A stretch of DNA of 64,000 nt from UBA11222 sp947085295 (GTDB lineage: Bacteria > Pseudomonadota > Alphaproteobacteria > UBA11222): positions 1 through 64,000 of the forward strand of contig CAMTVX010000038.1 of assembly GCA_947085295.1 (NCBI GenBank), written 5' to 3'. Below are positions 55,426 through 63,661 of this stretch, in pieces (the stretch's first letter is position 1; each line of letters opens with the position of its first letter). The notes below the pieces were generated by a model. That model made no database searches. It worked only from the letters and a program-made list of their open reading frames with translations, and was not told the origin of the DNA. A program made the position numbers and the translations under genes.

Positions 55426-55716
55426 TCACTTTAGAGCGTCATGTTTGCGGTGCGACCAGCGCCCATAGCGCCATGCGTTGAATATTCCATAGCGCATCTC
55501 AAGGCGTTCGGGAACTACATCGACACCCTGACCCCCCCACGGATGGCACCGGCAGATGCGTGCCAGCGCCATCCAGCTTCCTGGCCACGCGCCATGCTGG
55601 CGTACGGCGATCGCTGCATATTGCGAACAGGTCGGCTGATAGCGGCACGAACTCCCCAGAAATGGTGACAGGGTAAGCTGATAGACCCGGATCAGAAATA
55701 GCAGAACTTTAGCCAT
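55426..55716 (-). CDS. yidD: Membrane protein insertion efficiency factor YidD
   Basis: A 96-residue protein with the YidD core LIRVYQLTLSPFLGSSCRYQ then PTCSQYAAIAV and RICRCHPWGGQGVDVVP. It assists YidC-dependent membrane insertion. I start it at Met 55716 (MAKVLLFLIRVYQ), which overlaps the Fe-S scaffold gene by eight bases; a start 14 codons earlier is open but would give an unusual Pro-rich N-terminus. yidD beside Fe-S and folE genes is common in Alphaproteobacteria. Confidence 0.9.
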   Translation of the reverse strand: MAKVLLFLIRVYQLTLSPFLGSSCRYQPTCSQYAAIAVRQHGAWPGSWMALARICRCHPWGGQGVDVVPERLEMRYGIFNAWRYGRWSHRKHDALK

Positions 55717-56164
55717 GCGCAGAACCGGCGGCGGCGCGTTTTGCGGTGATTTCATCAACGGCCTTTAATACGGCCTCGAACGGCAGCATCACTGAGCCAT
55801 GCCGGGCCTTGTAATCGGCCACCGGCTGCAAAACTTCGAGTTCCTGCCATTCGCCGGACGGGGGGGCCGCATGGTTTTTCAGCATGGCGCGCATTTCCAG
55901 GGCCACCTGGCGCAGTTGCGCAGCCGTCTGACCGATCACATGTTTGGCCATGATGGCGCTGGCGGCCTGCCCCAGGGCGCAGGCCTTGACCTCGGCGGCG
56001 TAGTCGCTGACTTTATCGTCCTGCATTTTGATATCGACGGTAATGCGGCTGCCACATAGCGGGCTGTCCAGAAACACGCTGGCGTCAGGGTCCGTTAACC
56101 GCCCGGCCCGGTCAATATTCCCGGCCAGGGTCAGGATCGCCTTGTTATACAGATCATTAACCAT
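55709..56164 (-). CDS. IscU/NifU-like Fe-S scaffold protein, third Cys replaced
   Basis: A 151-residue protein from ATG 56164 (MVNDLYNKAI). It is built like the Fe-S assembly scaffold IscU/SufU: C37 (DSPLCGSRI) and C62 (KACALGQAAS) match the first two cluster cysteines, but the third position reads ARHGSVMLPFEA (121-132) with glycine/serine instead of cysteine. A canonical cluster is therefore unlikely without help; partner may be SufE, whose gene overlaps by eight bases upstream. Confidence 0.85.
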   Translation of the reverse strand: MVNDLYNKAILTLAGNIDRAGRLTDPDASVFLDSPLCGSRITVDIKMQDDKVSDYAAEVKACALGQAASAIMAKHVIGQTAAQLRQVALEMRAMLKNHAAPPSGEWQELEVLQPVADYKARHGSVMLPFEAVLKAVDEITAKRAAAGSAHG

Positions 56165-56585
56165 GTTCACCCTCCAACGCGGCCCTCGCATGGGCCTTGA
56201 TGGCTTTTAGCATGGCATGCAAGCCATTGGACCGGGTGGCGCTAAGATGTGAATCCAGCCCTATTTCCGTAATAAACCCAGGCATTGTAGATATTATTTC
56301 TGTTGCGGAACGATCACTATACACCCGTAGCAGGATGGCGATCAGGCCAGAAACAATGGCAGAATCACTGATCGCGTCAAAATGCAGCCTTTTGGCGTCA
56401 CCCGACGCCTGTAACCAGACCTGGCTTTGGCAGCCCTGCACGCGGTTGGCATCGGTACGCCATTCCTCCTTGAATTCCGGCAACTTACGTCCCAGATCAA
56501 TAAGGTACTGATAGCGATCCATCCAGTCGTCGAAAAACTGGAATTCGCCGATCAGGTCTGTCTGGGCGTCGGCTATGGTTTGCAC
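56157..56585 (-). CDS. sufE: SufE-family sulfur-acceptor protein
   Basis: A 142-residue SufE. It takes persulfide sulfur from the cysteine desulfurase SufS and passes it to the scaffold; the acceptor is C52 in RVQGCQSQVWL. Other marks: KLPEFKEEWRTDANRV and LDSHLSATRSNGLHAM. It leads a tightly overlapping set sufE - IscU-like - yidD. The SufS and SufBCD genes are not in the window. Confidence 0.93.
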   Translation of the reverse strand: MQTIADAQTDLIGEFQFFDDWMDRYQYLIDLGRKLPEFKEEWRTDANRVQGCQSQVWLQASGDAKRLHFDAISDSAIVSGLIAILLRVYSDRSATEIISTMPGFITEIGLDSHLSATRSNGLHAMLKAIKAHARAALEGEHG

Positions 56586-56846
56586 GGTTCAAATCGTCTC
56601 ACAATGGCGTTAGAGATTCTTATCGCAATAAAGACCCTGCTAAGGCAAGATTGCACATATTGACCCGAGCAGTTAGACTACGCTGGTGATCCCCCTGATG
56701 TGGGTATCGCCTACCCGATATTCGACGGCAAACCGCCAGCGAGCAGAAAAAGAGAAAGCAGCGGCCTAAACCAATAGGCTTAAATGGACAAATCCCCGTT
56801 ATCCAGCTAGCGACGCGCCGGGGTTATCAAACAAGAGAGTGAAAAT

Positions 56847-57497
56847 TTGACAATGGATGCCATCGCGAATGAGGCCGGCCAGGTCAGTGTTTTTGAAGAC
56901 AGAGCCAAAAAAAGAGAAGCGGTCCGCCGCCCCACAAAGGCGGAGGCCGAAGCCGCCGTTCGCACATTGATCAGTTGGGCGGGCGATGACCCGGCCCGCG
57001 AAGGCCTTCTGGATACGCCGGCGCGCGTCGTGCGCTCCTATGCGGAATTTTTCTCCGGCTATACCGAGGATCCCAATGAAATCCTGTCGCGTACCTTTGA
57101 AGAGGTCGAGGGCTATGACGACTGGATCATGCTGCGCGATATCCGGCTTGAATCGCACTGCGAACACCATATGTTGCCGATCATCGGCGTGGCGCATATT
57201 GCCTATATTCCCTTAGGGCGCGTTGTCGGCATCAGCAAACTGGCGCGGGTAGTGGAAGTGTTTGCCAAGCGCCTGCAAACCCAGGAAACCCTGACGGCGC
57301 AGATCGCCAGCGCTATCCAGGATGGTCTACAGGCGGTAGGTGTTGCGGTGCTGATCGAGGCGCGCCATGAATGTATGACCACACGCGGTGTGCATAAACC
57401 TGATGTGGACATGATCACCAGCCGCATGACGGGCGCTTTCAAGACCGACCCGCGTCTGGAAGAACGCTTTTTGAATATGTTGCGCAAGCGCGGATAA
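56847..57497 (+). CDS. folE: GTP cyclohydrolase I (FolE)
   Basis: A 216-residue enzyme making dihydroneopterin triphosphate for folate. Zinc ligands are in ESHCEHHMLPI and RHECMTTRGV; DPAREGLLDTPARVVRSYAE is the N-terminal signature. The start is either TTG 56847 (seven bases after GAGAG) or ATG 56853 two codons later. folE beside the Fe-S scaffold and hisI is a conserved alphaproteobacterial neighbourhood. Confidence 0.96.
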   Translation: MTMDAIANEAGQVSVFEDRAKKREAVRRPTKAEAEAAVRTLISWAGDDPAREGLLDTPARVVRSYAEFFSGYTEDPNEILSRTFEEVEGYDDWIMLRDIRLESHCEHHMLPIIGVAHIAYIPLGRVVGISKLARVVEVFAKRLQTQETLTAQIASAIQDGLQAVGVAVLIEARHECMTTRGVHKPDVDMITSRMTGAFKTDPRLEERFLNMLRKRG

Positions 57498-57536
57498 AGT
57501 AACGTTCCCTTAAGGATAAGCAGGCAGAGTTTTAGC

Positions 57537-58016
57537 ATGGATAAACACAATGAACTTCGTTTTGCGCCGCGCCGCACCATTGAGCAGGTCGAGGAAAGCG
57601 TAGAACTGGCCCCGAAATTTGATGAACGCGGGCTGATCCCCGTCGTCACCACAGATGCCGAAAGTGGCGAAGTGCTGATGCATGGCTATATGAACGCCGA
57701 GGCCTTTCGCCAATCGGTGGCGCTGGGCGAGGCGGTATATTTCAGCCGCAGCCGTCAGGCCCTATGGCACAAGGGCGCCACCAGCGGACTGGTGCAGAAG
57801 ATTGTCGAAATCCGCATTGATGATGATCAGGACGCTGTTTGGCTGCGCGTAAATGTACAGGGCGGCGCCAGTTGCCATGTCGGCTATCGTTCGTGTTTTT
57901 ACCGTTCCGTGCCGATTGGGGCGTCGGGCGATGTCGCCTTACAATTTGAAGAGACGGAAAAGGTTTTTGATCCGAAAGCCGTATATGGGGATGCACCAAA
58001 TCCAACCCAGTTATGA
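57537..58016 (+). CDS. hisI: Phosphoribosyl-AMP cyclohydrolase
   Basis: A 159-residue metal enzyme that opens the adenine ring of phosphoribosyl-AMP in histidine synthesis. It has HGYMNAEAFRQSV, YFSRSRQALWHKGATSG and the zinc-binding CHVGYRSCFYR motif. A single HisI domain without the HisE part. It follows folE after 39 bases and precedes the patatin gene by 15 bases, so the three are likely one transcript. Confidence 0.96.
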   Translation: MDKHNELRFAPRRTIEQVEESVELAPKFDERGLIPVVTTDAESGEVLMHGYMNAEAFRQSVALGEAVYFSRSRQALWHKGATSGLVQKIVEIRIDDDQDAVWLRVNVQGGASCHVGYRSCFYRSVPIGASGDVALQFEETEKVFDPKAVYGDAPNPTQL

Positions 58017-58031
58017 GCCCGGTTCAAAACC

Positions 58032-58988
58032 ATGAGTGATCTTATCCCCCGTCCCACCTGGTCGCGCAGGCCTGCTACGATTGGTTTGGCGTTGGGCTCG
58101 GGTGTTGCAAGAGGATGGGCGCATATTGGCGTGCTGCGCGCGCTGGAACGCGAAGGCATTCAACCCGATATTGTTTGTGGTACATCCATCGGCGCGGTGG
58201 TTGGCGGCGGCTATGTTGCGGGCAAGCTCGACGAAGTGGAAAAATGGGCGCGCAACATGACCCAGCGGCGCCTGTTCCGGTTTCTCGATTTCGGCCTTGG
58301 CACCGGCGGACTGTTACAGGGCAGTAAACTGGCGGCCGAATTAAATAATGAACTGGGCGATCTGGAAATTCAGCATCTGGGACGTCGCTTTGTTGCGGTC
58401 ACCACCGAGCTGGCAACGGGACATGAAATCTGGCTGCGTCAAGGACATATGGTGGAAGCCATGCGCGCCTCCTATGCACTGCCGGGAATTTTCAGTCCGG
58501 TGAAAGTCGAAGGGCGCTGGTTGATCGACGGCGCGCTGGTCAATCCGGTTCCTGTCTCGACCTGCCGAGCGTTTGGCGCGCGTCTGGTGATTGCCGTTAA
58601 TCTGAATGCGGACATTTTTGGCATGGGAACGGTACGCAAGGGCGACCGGCTGGAAAGCGACGAAGAACTGGACGCCGAAAATGCCGATGCGCGTTCTCTT
58701 CTTGCGGGTGCGCGTCTGTCCAACCGTCTGGCGTTGCGCCAAATGCTGGGCACCACAAAAGGCACCCCTGGACTAACCACCGTGATGTTCGGCGCATTTA
58801 ATATTGTGCAGGACCGTCTGGCACGGTCACGCCTTGCAGGCGATCCGCCAGATGTACTGGTCAATCCGCAGGTGGCGCATATCGGGTTACTGGATTTTCA
58901 TCGCGCAGAGGAATCCATCAAGCTTGGCGAAATGGCCATGCGCGAGGCCATGCCCATGATTCAGGAAGCACTGAACGTCCTGAACTAG
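58032..58988 (+). CDS. Patatin-like phospholipase (RssA type)
   Basis: A 318-residue patatin-domain protein. The oxyanion loop GLALGSGVARGWAHIGVL, nucleophile serine in CGTSIGAVVGG and catalytic aspartate in DGALVNPVP are all present, so it should be an active serine acylhydrolase. No signal peptide or membrane span, so cytoplasmic. Lipid or acyl substrate unknown. Last gene of the folE-hisI transcript. Confidence 0.9.
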   Translation: MSDLIPRPTWSRRPATIGLALGSGVARGWAHIGVLRALEREGIQPDIVCGTSIGAVVGGGYVAGKLDEVEKWARNMTQRRLFRFLDFGLGTGGLLQGSKLAAELNNELGDLEIQHLGRRFVAVTTELATGHEIWLRQGHMVEAMRASYALPGIFSPVKVEGRWLIDGALVNPVPVSTCRAFGARLVIAVNLNADIFGMGTVRKGDRLESDEELDAENADARSLLAGARLSNRLALRQMLGTTKGTPGLTTVMFGAFNIVQDRLARSRLAGDPPDVLVNPQVAHIGLLDFHRAEESIKLGEMAMREAMPMIQEALNVLN

Positions 58989-59176
58989 GCTCAAAATTAC
59001 CGATGGGATTTATTGATGTTCGCGCGATTTACATCCGGCCCGGAACTTTCGGTTGCGCTGGCGTGCCATACCGTATTGTCGACGGATAAATTTCGCTCCT
59101 TGTACAGCTCCTTCGCCAGATATAAAAACCGGTTCAGCAATGCGTGACAAAACTGAATTTTGGCCTGTTCGGCATC

Positions 59177-59989
59177 CTAGGCTGCATTGGGGAAGGGGCA
59201 GCTTTCAAACGATATAATGACGTCGCGTGGCAGATCAAAACGCCGTGTGACGGCCGCCGCCAGGCGGTCGGCGATACCTGAATCACGCAGCCATTTATCA
59301 AGTTTTTCGCCATCCACGGTGTTGTTCTTGGCATAATGCACCGTCGTTTTACTGAGATTTTTTTTATTCCTAACGGCGGGATCGGTCGATAATTTCGTCA
59401 GCAACCAATCCATTGCGCTTTTGGCCAGCGCATATTCTTCGTGACACCATTCTGCGCGGTCGGTTGGTAATTCGGCAGCCTTTGCGATGTCAGCGCGATT
59501 TTCGGGATCTGCGCCATAAACCAGGCATGCGATATTGTAGTAACGCTGAATTTCCAGCGAGTGCAAATCCCAATAGGCATTATCGATCTCTTCTTCCTGG
59601 ATCAATTGCCATTCCAGCTTCCAGCCATCTGCAACCGCCTGTAGTTTTTCTATCTCGTTAATTTCGCCTTTTTCCACGGGCAGCATCATCTGCGCCATGA
59701 CGGCGATGCTGTCAGCGGCATCTTCCTCGCGGCCAAACACGGGTGGTTTCATTTCCCAGATGATAACGTGCGCAATCTCATGCAGCAGAGTGAATTCCGT
59801 ATTGGCAAGAACGAAAAGGCGCTCATATTGCTCTTGCATATTGGCGCGTGAATTAACGCCATCCCCAGCGGATAGCGGGGATGCGGTCAGGAATAATGTG
59901 GCGACGACAGCCAAAAAAACGCAAATGAGCAGCCTGAAAAGGCAGTCAGAAATTTCGCACATTTTGCGAATTTCTATTTTGAAATGCAT
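59177..59989 (-). CDS. DUF4344 zinc metallopeptidase-like protein
   Basis: A 270-residue exported protein. Signal segment LIYVFLAV-like hydrophobic stretch at about 15-35 ends near LSAGDG. The core shows the zincin motif HEIAHVIIWEMKPPVFGREE, giving HExxH and a downstream glutamate in REEDAADS. Two cysteine pairs lie later. DUF4344 members are predicted metallopeptidases without a known substrate. Stands alone between unrelated genes. Confidence 0.8.
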   Translation of the reverse strand: MHFKIEIRKMCEISDCLFRLLICVFLAVVATLFLTASPLSAGDGVNSRANMQEQYERLFVLANTEFTLLHEIAHVIIWEMKPPVFGREEDAADSIAVMAQMMLPVEKGEINEIEKLQAVADGWKLEWQLIQEEEIDNAYWDLHSLEIQRYYNIACLVYGADPENRADIAKAAELPTDRAEWCHEEYALAKSAMDWLLTKLSTDPAVRNKKNLSKTTVHYAKNNTVDGEKLDKWLRDSGIADRLAAAVTRRFDLPRDVIISFESCPFPNAA

Positions 59990-60155
59990 TGCAAATTCGC
60001 CCCATGATCGATCAGACTGATTAAGTCTATCAGGGATACCATGATATTCCGTTAATTTTAGGGATCAAAAATGTACAGTAGTGAGAAATATGTTGGATAA
60101 TCGGCGCACGCCAGGGTTAACCGGAATTAACCCCGTCACTTAAAGACTGGCTGTT

Positions 60156-60482
60156 TTAATGCGCGTTGCGTTTCAACAATTCATAATTATTGTCACGCAA
60201 TTGCCCGAACATGGCGGCGACCTGTGGATGCTCGACAGGTTCTCCCGAAGCGTCTGGCAGAAGATTTTGCTCGGAAACATAGGCCTCGTAATAGGATTCC
60301 TCGTTCTCTGCGAGTAAATGGTAGAACGGCTGATCCTTGCGGGGTCTGATTTCGGCAGGAATGGATTGGTACCATTGCTCGGTGTTGTTAAACACAGGGT
60401 CAACGTCAAAGATCACCCCCCGGAATGGAAAAATCCGGTGCCGGACAACCTGACCAATGCGAAACTTCGCCAACTGCGCCAT
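60156..60482 (-). CDS. hspQ: Heat shock protein HspQ (YccV-like)
   Basis: A 108-residue protein with the hemimethylated-DNA-binding fold: AKFRIGQVVRHRIFPFRGVI and the central RPRKDQPFYHLLAENEESYY, then EAYVSEQNLLPD. HspQ binds hemimethylated DNA and also delivers substrates to Lon in enterobacteria. Which role applies here cannot be told. No sigma-32 promoter was recognised in the short upstream gap. Confidence 0.92.
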   Translation of the reverse strand: MAQLAKFRIGQVVRHRIFPFRGVIFDVDPVFNNTEQWYQSIPAEIRPRKDQPFYHLLAENEESYYEAYVSEQNLLPDASGEPVEHPQVAAMFGQLRDNNYELLKRNAH

Positions 60483-60587
60483 CTTGATATCCTCTGTTAC
60501 CGTCGATCGGAGTGTAGCAAATTTTACGAGGTCACACTACTTATCCGTTAACAACACGTCACCATGTAAGGATACGGGTCAAGAAAA

Positions 60588-60619
60588 TAAAGGCCGCACC
60601 CCGCAAGGGGCACGGCCTA
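60588..60619 (-). terminator. Intrinsic terminator of the NPC-repeat gene
   Basis: Read on the minus strand, AGGCCG...CGGCCT outer arms with inner CCCC-TTGC-GGGG form a strong hairpin followed by TTTATTTTC. It lies about a dozen bases past the stop at 60632. Confidence 0.7.
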
Positions 60620-60631
60620 AATGTCAGGCTA

Positions 60632-60820
60632 CTACTCGGCCTTCTTTTCGGCTTCGCAGGGGTTTTCGGCTTCACAGGGGTTTTCAGCAGCGCAAGGATT
60701 TGCTGCATCTTCTGCGGGCGCCTTTTCATGATGTTCTGCATAGGCCGGGAGGGCTGCTGCGGATACTGCCAGGGCCAGGCCGATGGCGGTCGCGGTACGG
60801 TTAAAGCTGCTCTTCTTCAT
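60632..60820 (-). CDS. Small exported protein with NPC tripeptide repeats
   Basis: A 62-residue protein from ATG 60820 with AAGGAAGG in front. Residues 1-29 are a signal peptide (ending LPAYA). The mature part, about 33 residues, is acidic and has three NPC-A/E-AE units (NPCAAE, NPCEAE, NPCEAE) after an HHEK start. Spaced Asn-Pro-Cys steps plus His/Glu suggest metal or heme binding, or disulfides in the periplasm; that is inference. It has its own terminator. Confidence 0.7.
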   Translation of the reverse strand: MKKSSFNRTATAIGLALAVSAAALPAYAEHHEKAPAEDAANPCAAENPCEAENPCEAEKKAE

Positions 60821-60941
60821 GGTTTTTACCTTCCTTGGTTTATATGGCCGACACTCGGCCTCACTCTCCATCCGATTGGAAGCGGTTTTTTCCGCTTTTC
60901 CCCCCGATGGAAACTCTTGTTGTCCAAAAAAATCTAACCCA

Positions 60942-61460
60942 TCATTCCTTTACAATCAGTGGATAATCAGGGGTCGGATTAAGTGGACACGAATATGCAT
61001 AATTACCTGGTGTCAATTCCACGCTATAATCACGGGTAACGCCTTTGGTCAAACCGCCCCCAGAAACATTGGGCTGCACCAGCCGCGACAGCCCCGCACC
61101 GCGCAACCAGAAACCAAGCTCATAGGGTACGTTCCTGTTGGTTACGCGAAAAATATATATGCCCGGCTTCACAGTCAACGGGGTGGCTTTCTTCAGACGA
61201 TCCTTTCCGGTTTTCTTATTGATTTCTTCACAGTCGGCTTTCTTTTTCGTCTTGAAGCCATGATCGGCGCCAGCTTCTGATTCGAGGAACTGGCACCCGG
61301 TCTGGGTTAGCGTTATAATGTTGGGGTTCGGTTCGGCCTGTGTTTGCGCCACCGCGCCCCCCAGCATCAGGAATGTGGTGCCGACGCCAATCGAAGCGGC
61401 CCGGAAATGGGATGTTCGACAGATCTGTGGCAGACGCTCTTTCATCAACCCGGGTCTCAT
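60942..61460 (-). CDS. Exported protein, possible cupredoxin-like fold
   Basis: A 172-residue protein I cannot assign firmly. It has a signal segment (about 15-45, ending AVAQTQA), cysteines in TGCQFLE and KADCEE, and a C-terminal half that reads like a cupredoxin barrel: KPGIYIFRVTNRNVPYELGF and VTRDYSVELTPGNYAYSCPL. The cysteine is at the place of a copper ligand but the expected His and Met are not visible (PTPDYPLIVK follows), so copper binding is doubtful. Confidence 0.55.
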   Translation of the reverse strand: MRPGLMKERLPQICRTSHFRAASIGVGTTFLMLGGAVAQTQAEPNPNIITLTQTGCQFLESEAGADHGFKTKKKADCEEINKKTGKDRLKKATPLTVKPGIYIFRVTNRNVPYELGFWLRGAGLSRLVQPNVSGGGLTKGVTRDYSVELTPGNYAYSCPLNPTPDYPLIVKE

Positions 61461-61659
61461 TTCTGCGAATCTCTATACTGCATCATGTCGAAGTTAACAT
61501 CGGCGATCAATACGTCAATTAAAAGGCTAAATTTAGGTATTTACATGACTTATTCTGACCTAAAAGAGTTCAGCGGAGATTGCTTTTGGTGACATCTGCA
61601 CAATATAATCCTCACCTCAGCATGAATTGAAAGCGTTCGGGCGCCTATGAACGGCCCGC

Positions 61660-61676
61660 GCCCCGGGTACCGGGGC
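61660..61676. other. Short perfect hairpin in the msrA leader
   Basis: GCCCCGG-GTA-CCGGGGC, seven perfect pairs, about 30 bases before the msrA start codon. It could modulate expression; nothing more can be said. Confidence 0.4.
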
Positions 61677-61704
61677 AAAAGATCAAAAGATAATGGAGAT
61701 GAAA

Positions 61705-62193
61705 ATGGCGGAACAGGCGAAACGTGCGGAAGCCACCTTTGGCGCAGGATGTTTTTGGGGCGTGGAGGCCACTTTTCGGCAGGTTCCAGGGGTTTTTGCC
61801 ACTGCGGTCGGATATCTTGGCGGCATTCTGGACAATCCCACCTATGAAGATGTGTGCGGTGGCCGTACCCAGCACGCCGAAGTGGTAAAGGTTGTGTACG
61901 ACCCGCGCAGAGTATCTTACGAGCAACTGCTCAATGTATTCTGGGAAAACCATGACCCAACCACCCTGAACCGGCAGGGGCCGGATGTTGGCACCCAGTA
62001 TCGTTCAGGGATTTATTATCATGATGAAACCCAGGCCGAAATCGCCCGCGCCACTCTGAAAAAGTTGGAAGCGTCGGGCCGTTTCAAACGCCCAATCGTT
62101 ACAGAAATCTGCCCGGCCACGACCTTCTGGATGGCCGAGGATTATCACCAGCAATATCTTGAAAAGCGCGGCGCGACCTCCTGTCATATCTAG
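61705..62193 (+). CDS. msrA: Peptide-methionine (S)-S-oxide reductase
   Basis: A 162-residue MsrA that repairs oxidised methionine. The catalytic cysteine is in FGAGCFWGVEATF; DPTTLNRQGPDVGTQYRSGI and EDYHQQYLEK are family marks, with a resolving cysteine in the TSCHI tail. ATG 61705 has GGAG at 61695-61698; an ATG four codons earlier lacks it. The Nudix gene starts three bases after the stop. Confidence 0.96.
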   Translation: MAEQAKRAEATFGAGCFWGVEATFRQVPGVFATAVGYLGGILDNPTYEDVCGGRTQHAEVVKVVYDPRRVSYEQLLNVFWENHDPTTLNRQGPDVGTQYRSGIYYHDETQAEIARATLKKLEASGRFKRPIVTEICPATTFWMAEDYHQQYLEKRGATSCHI

Positions 62194-62196
62194 GCG

Positions 62197-62646
62197 ATGA
62201 AGGATCGCGATTATCCTGAGCGCCCCTGGATAGGGGTTGGCGTTGTCGTCTGGTCCGGGGATTCCGTGTTGCTGGTTCGCCGCGCCCACGCCCCGCGTAA
62301 GGGGCAATGGAGCATTCCTGGCGGCATGCAGGAAGTGGGAGAGACCACAAAGCAGGCCGGCATCCGCGAAGTGTTCGAGGAAACCGGTATCGAAATCGCG
62401 ATTGACGGGCTTGTCGATGTGATAGACCTGATCCTGCCCGATGATGGCGGGCGGGTTCGGACGCATTACACGCTGATCGATTTTCATGGTCATAGCGTGC
62501 AGGACGGGGCAACGCCCAGCCCTGGGGATGATGCCGATGCCGCCCTATGGGTAGGCTACAGCGCCCTGAATGCATATGCGCTCTGGCCTGAGACCCGGCG
62601 TGTAATTGACGCAAGCAGGGAATTGCGCAATGCCCGCGAGGAATAA
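62197..62646 (+). CDS. Nudix hydrolase
   Basis: A 149-residue Nudix protein. The box G-x5-E-x7-REVxEExGI is seen as GGMQEVGETTKQAGIREVFE then ETGI. Substrate could be a nucleotide, NADH or a sugar nucleotide; WSIPGG before the box fits the ADP-ribose/NADH class loosely. Three bases after msrA and 29 before the SDR gene, so the three likely share a transcript. Confidence 0.92.
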   Translation: MKDRDYPERPWIGVGVVVWSGDSVLLVRRAHAPRKGQWSIPGGMQEVGETTKQAGIREVFEETGIEIAIDGLVDVIDLILPDDGGRVRTHYTLIDFHGHSVQDGATPSPGDDADAALWVGYSALNAYALWPETRRVIDASRELRNAREE

Positions 62647-62675
62647 GTTGAACATAAAACAGAAGGGAAAGAGAC

Positions 62676-63446
62676 ATGGCCTATAAGGGATTTGATTTAA
62701 CCGGCAAGGTCGCGCTGGTAACTGGCGGTAATGGCGGCATCGGCCTTGGCATGGCCCAGGCGATGGCCGAGGCCGGCGCCAATATTGTTATCTGGGGCAC
62801 CAACACAGAAAAAAACGATGCCGCTAAATCCGCGCTTTCCGGGCTAGGGGTAAAGGTGATGGCGTCAAAGGTGGACGTTTCCCAGGAACAGCAGGTCATC
62901 GACGCCTTTGGTCAGGCCGTCAAGGAAATGGGCCGTGTGGACACCGTGATCGCCAATGCAGGCATTGGCTTTGGTTCGCCATCTTTCATGGAGCTGAAAA
63001 TCGAAACCTTCCGCAAGGTGATGGGTGTCAATGTAGAAGGGGCGTTCTTTACCCTGCGCGAAGCCGCCCGGCACATGGTTGCCCGCGAAGGCGGCGGCTC
63101 CATGGTGGGGGTTGCCAGCCTGGCGGCGATCGAGGGCGCGGCACGCAATCAGGCCTATGGGGCCAGCAAGGGTGCACTGATTTCCATGATCAAGGGCATC
63201 TCGGTTGAGTTAGCCCGCTATGGGGTGCGCGCCAACGCGATTTTACCGGGCTGGATTGCCACCGACATGACCGAGGCCTCGCAGGCTTCACAGAAATTTA
63301 ACGATAATGTTATTGGCCGGGTGCCGATCCGGCGCTGGGGCCAACCGGAAGATTTTGCGGGCGTGGCCGTCTATCTGGCCAGCGACGCCTCACGCTATCA
63401 CACCGGCGATCAGTTTATCATAGATGGCGGTTACGCTATCTTCTGA
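62676..63446 (+). CDS. Short-chain dehydrogenase/reductase
   Basis: A 256-residue SDR. NAD(P) motif TGGNGGIGLGM, NAG loop VIANAGIGFG, catalytic serine in GVASLAAIEG, Y-x3-K in YGASKGALISM, and tail DGGYAIF. The acidic residue after strand 2 is absent (WGTNTEK), which leans toward NADP. Substrate unknown. The last 24 bases are repeated 31 bases further on, after the stop. Confidence 0.9.
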   Translation: MAYKGFDLTGKVALVTGGNGGIGLGMAQAMAEAGANIVIWGTNTEKNDAAKSALSGLGVKVMASKVDVSQEQQVIDAFGQAVKEMGRVDTVIANAGIGFGSPSFMELKIETFRKVMGVNVEGAFFTLREAARHMVAREGGGSMVGVASLAAIEGAARNQAYGASKGALISMIKGISVELARYGVRANAILPGWIATDMTEASQASQKFNDNVIGRVPIRRWGQPEDFAGVAVYLASDASRYHTGDQFIIDGGYAIF

Positions 63447-63477
63447 AAAAGGGGATGGCGGTTACGCTATCTTCTGA
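63423..63477. repeat. Direct duplication of the SDR gene's last codons
   Basis: GATGGCGGTTACGCTATCTT plus CTGA occurs at 63423-63446 (coding DGGYAIF and stop) and again at 63454-63477, offset 31 bases. The second copy is outside any gene. Confidence 0.9.
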
Positions 63478-63523
63478 TGTTAAGGATTTGGCAAGAAGTT
63501 GCTGGCATAGTGTACGGACTTAG

Positions 63524-63549
63524 AAGGGTCTGATGCTTTCAGACCTTTT
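63524..63549 (+). terminator. Hairpin after SDR gene, before the riboswitch
   Basis: AAGGGTCTGA (63524-63533) pairs with TCAGACCTTT (63539-63548) over ten pairs, one G-U, around TGCTT, ending in a short T stretch. It may end the SDR transcript, or be the 5' arm of the riboswitch control region, because CCTTTT 63544-63549 can also pair with the ribosome-binding site at 63647-63652. Confidence 0.5.
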
Positions 63550-63551
63550 CC

Positions 63552-63651
63552 TCGAAACGGCAAACCGCAGGAAACTGCGGGACGCAAAGCCACCGGCCTA
63601 ATTTCTATCCTCATATCGGGGGATCGAAAATGGTAGCGGGGCCCCCGAAAG
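63552..63651 (+). ncRNA. Cyclic di-GMP-I (GEMM-I) riboswitch
   Basis: Matches the GEMM-I consensus strongly: GGCAAACC (63559-63566), the hairpin CCGCAG-GAAA-CTGCGG with its GAAA tetraloop, GGGACGCAAAGCC, ACCGGCCTAA, and GGTAGCGGGG (63632-63641). It ends at the ribosome-binding site (AAAGGAG 63648-63654) of the following gene, so control is probably on translation. The class binds the second messenger cyclic di-GMP. Confidence 0.9.
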
Positions 63652-63661
63652 GAGATAAATT

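Noticed and set aside
55716..55758. Longer YidD start adding 14 residues
   Set aside because: The extension is Pro-rich and lies within the Fe-S scaffold gene; the family begins at the hydrophobic LLFLIRVYQ segment.
56650..56790. Short frame reading PEQLDYAGDPPDVGIAYPIF before folE
   Set aside because: Preceded by a stop with no start codon and no ribosome-binding site; too weak to call a gene or remnant.
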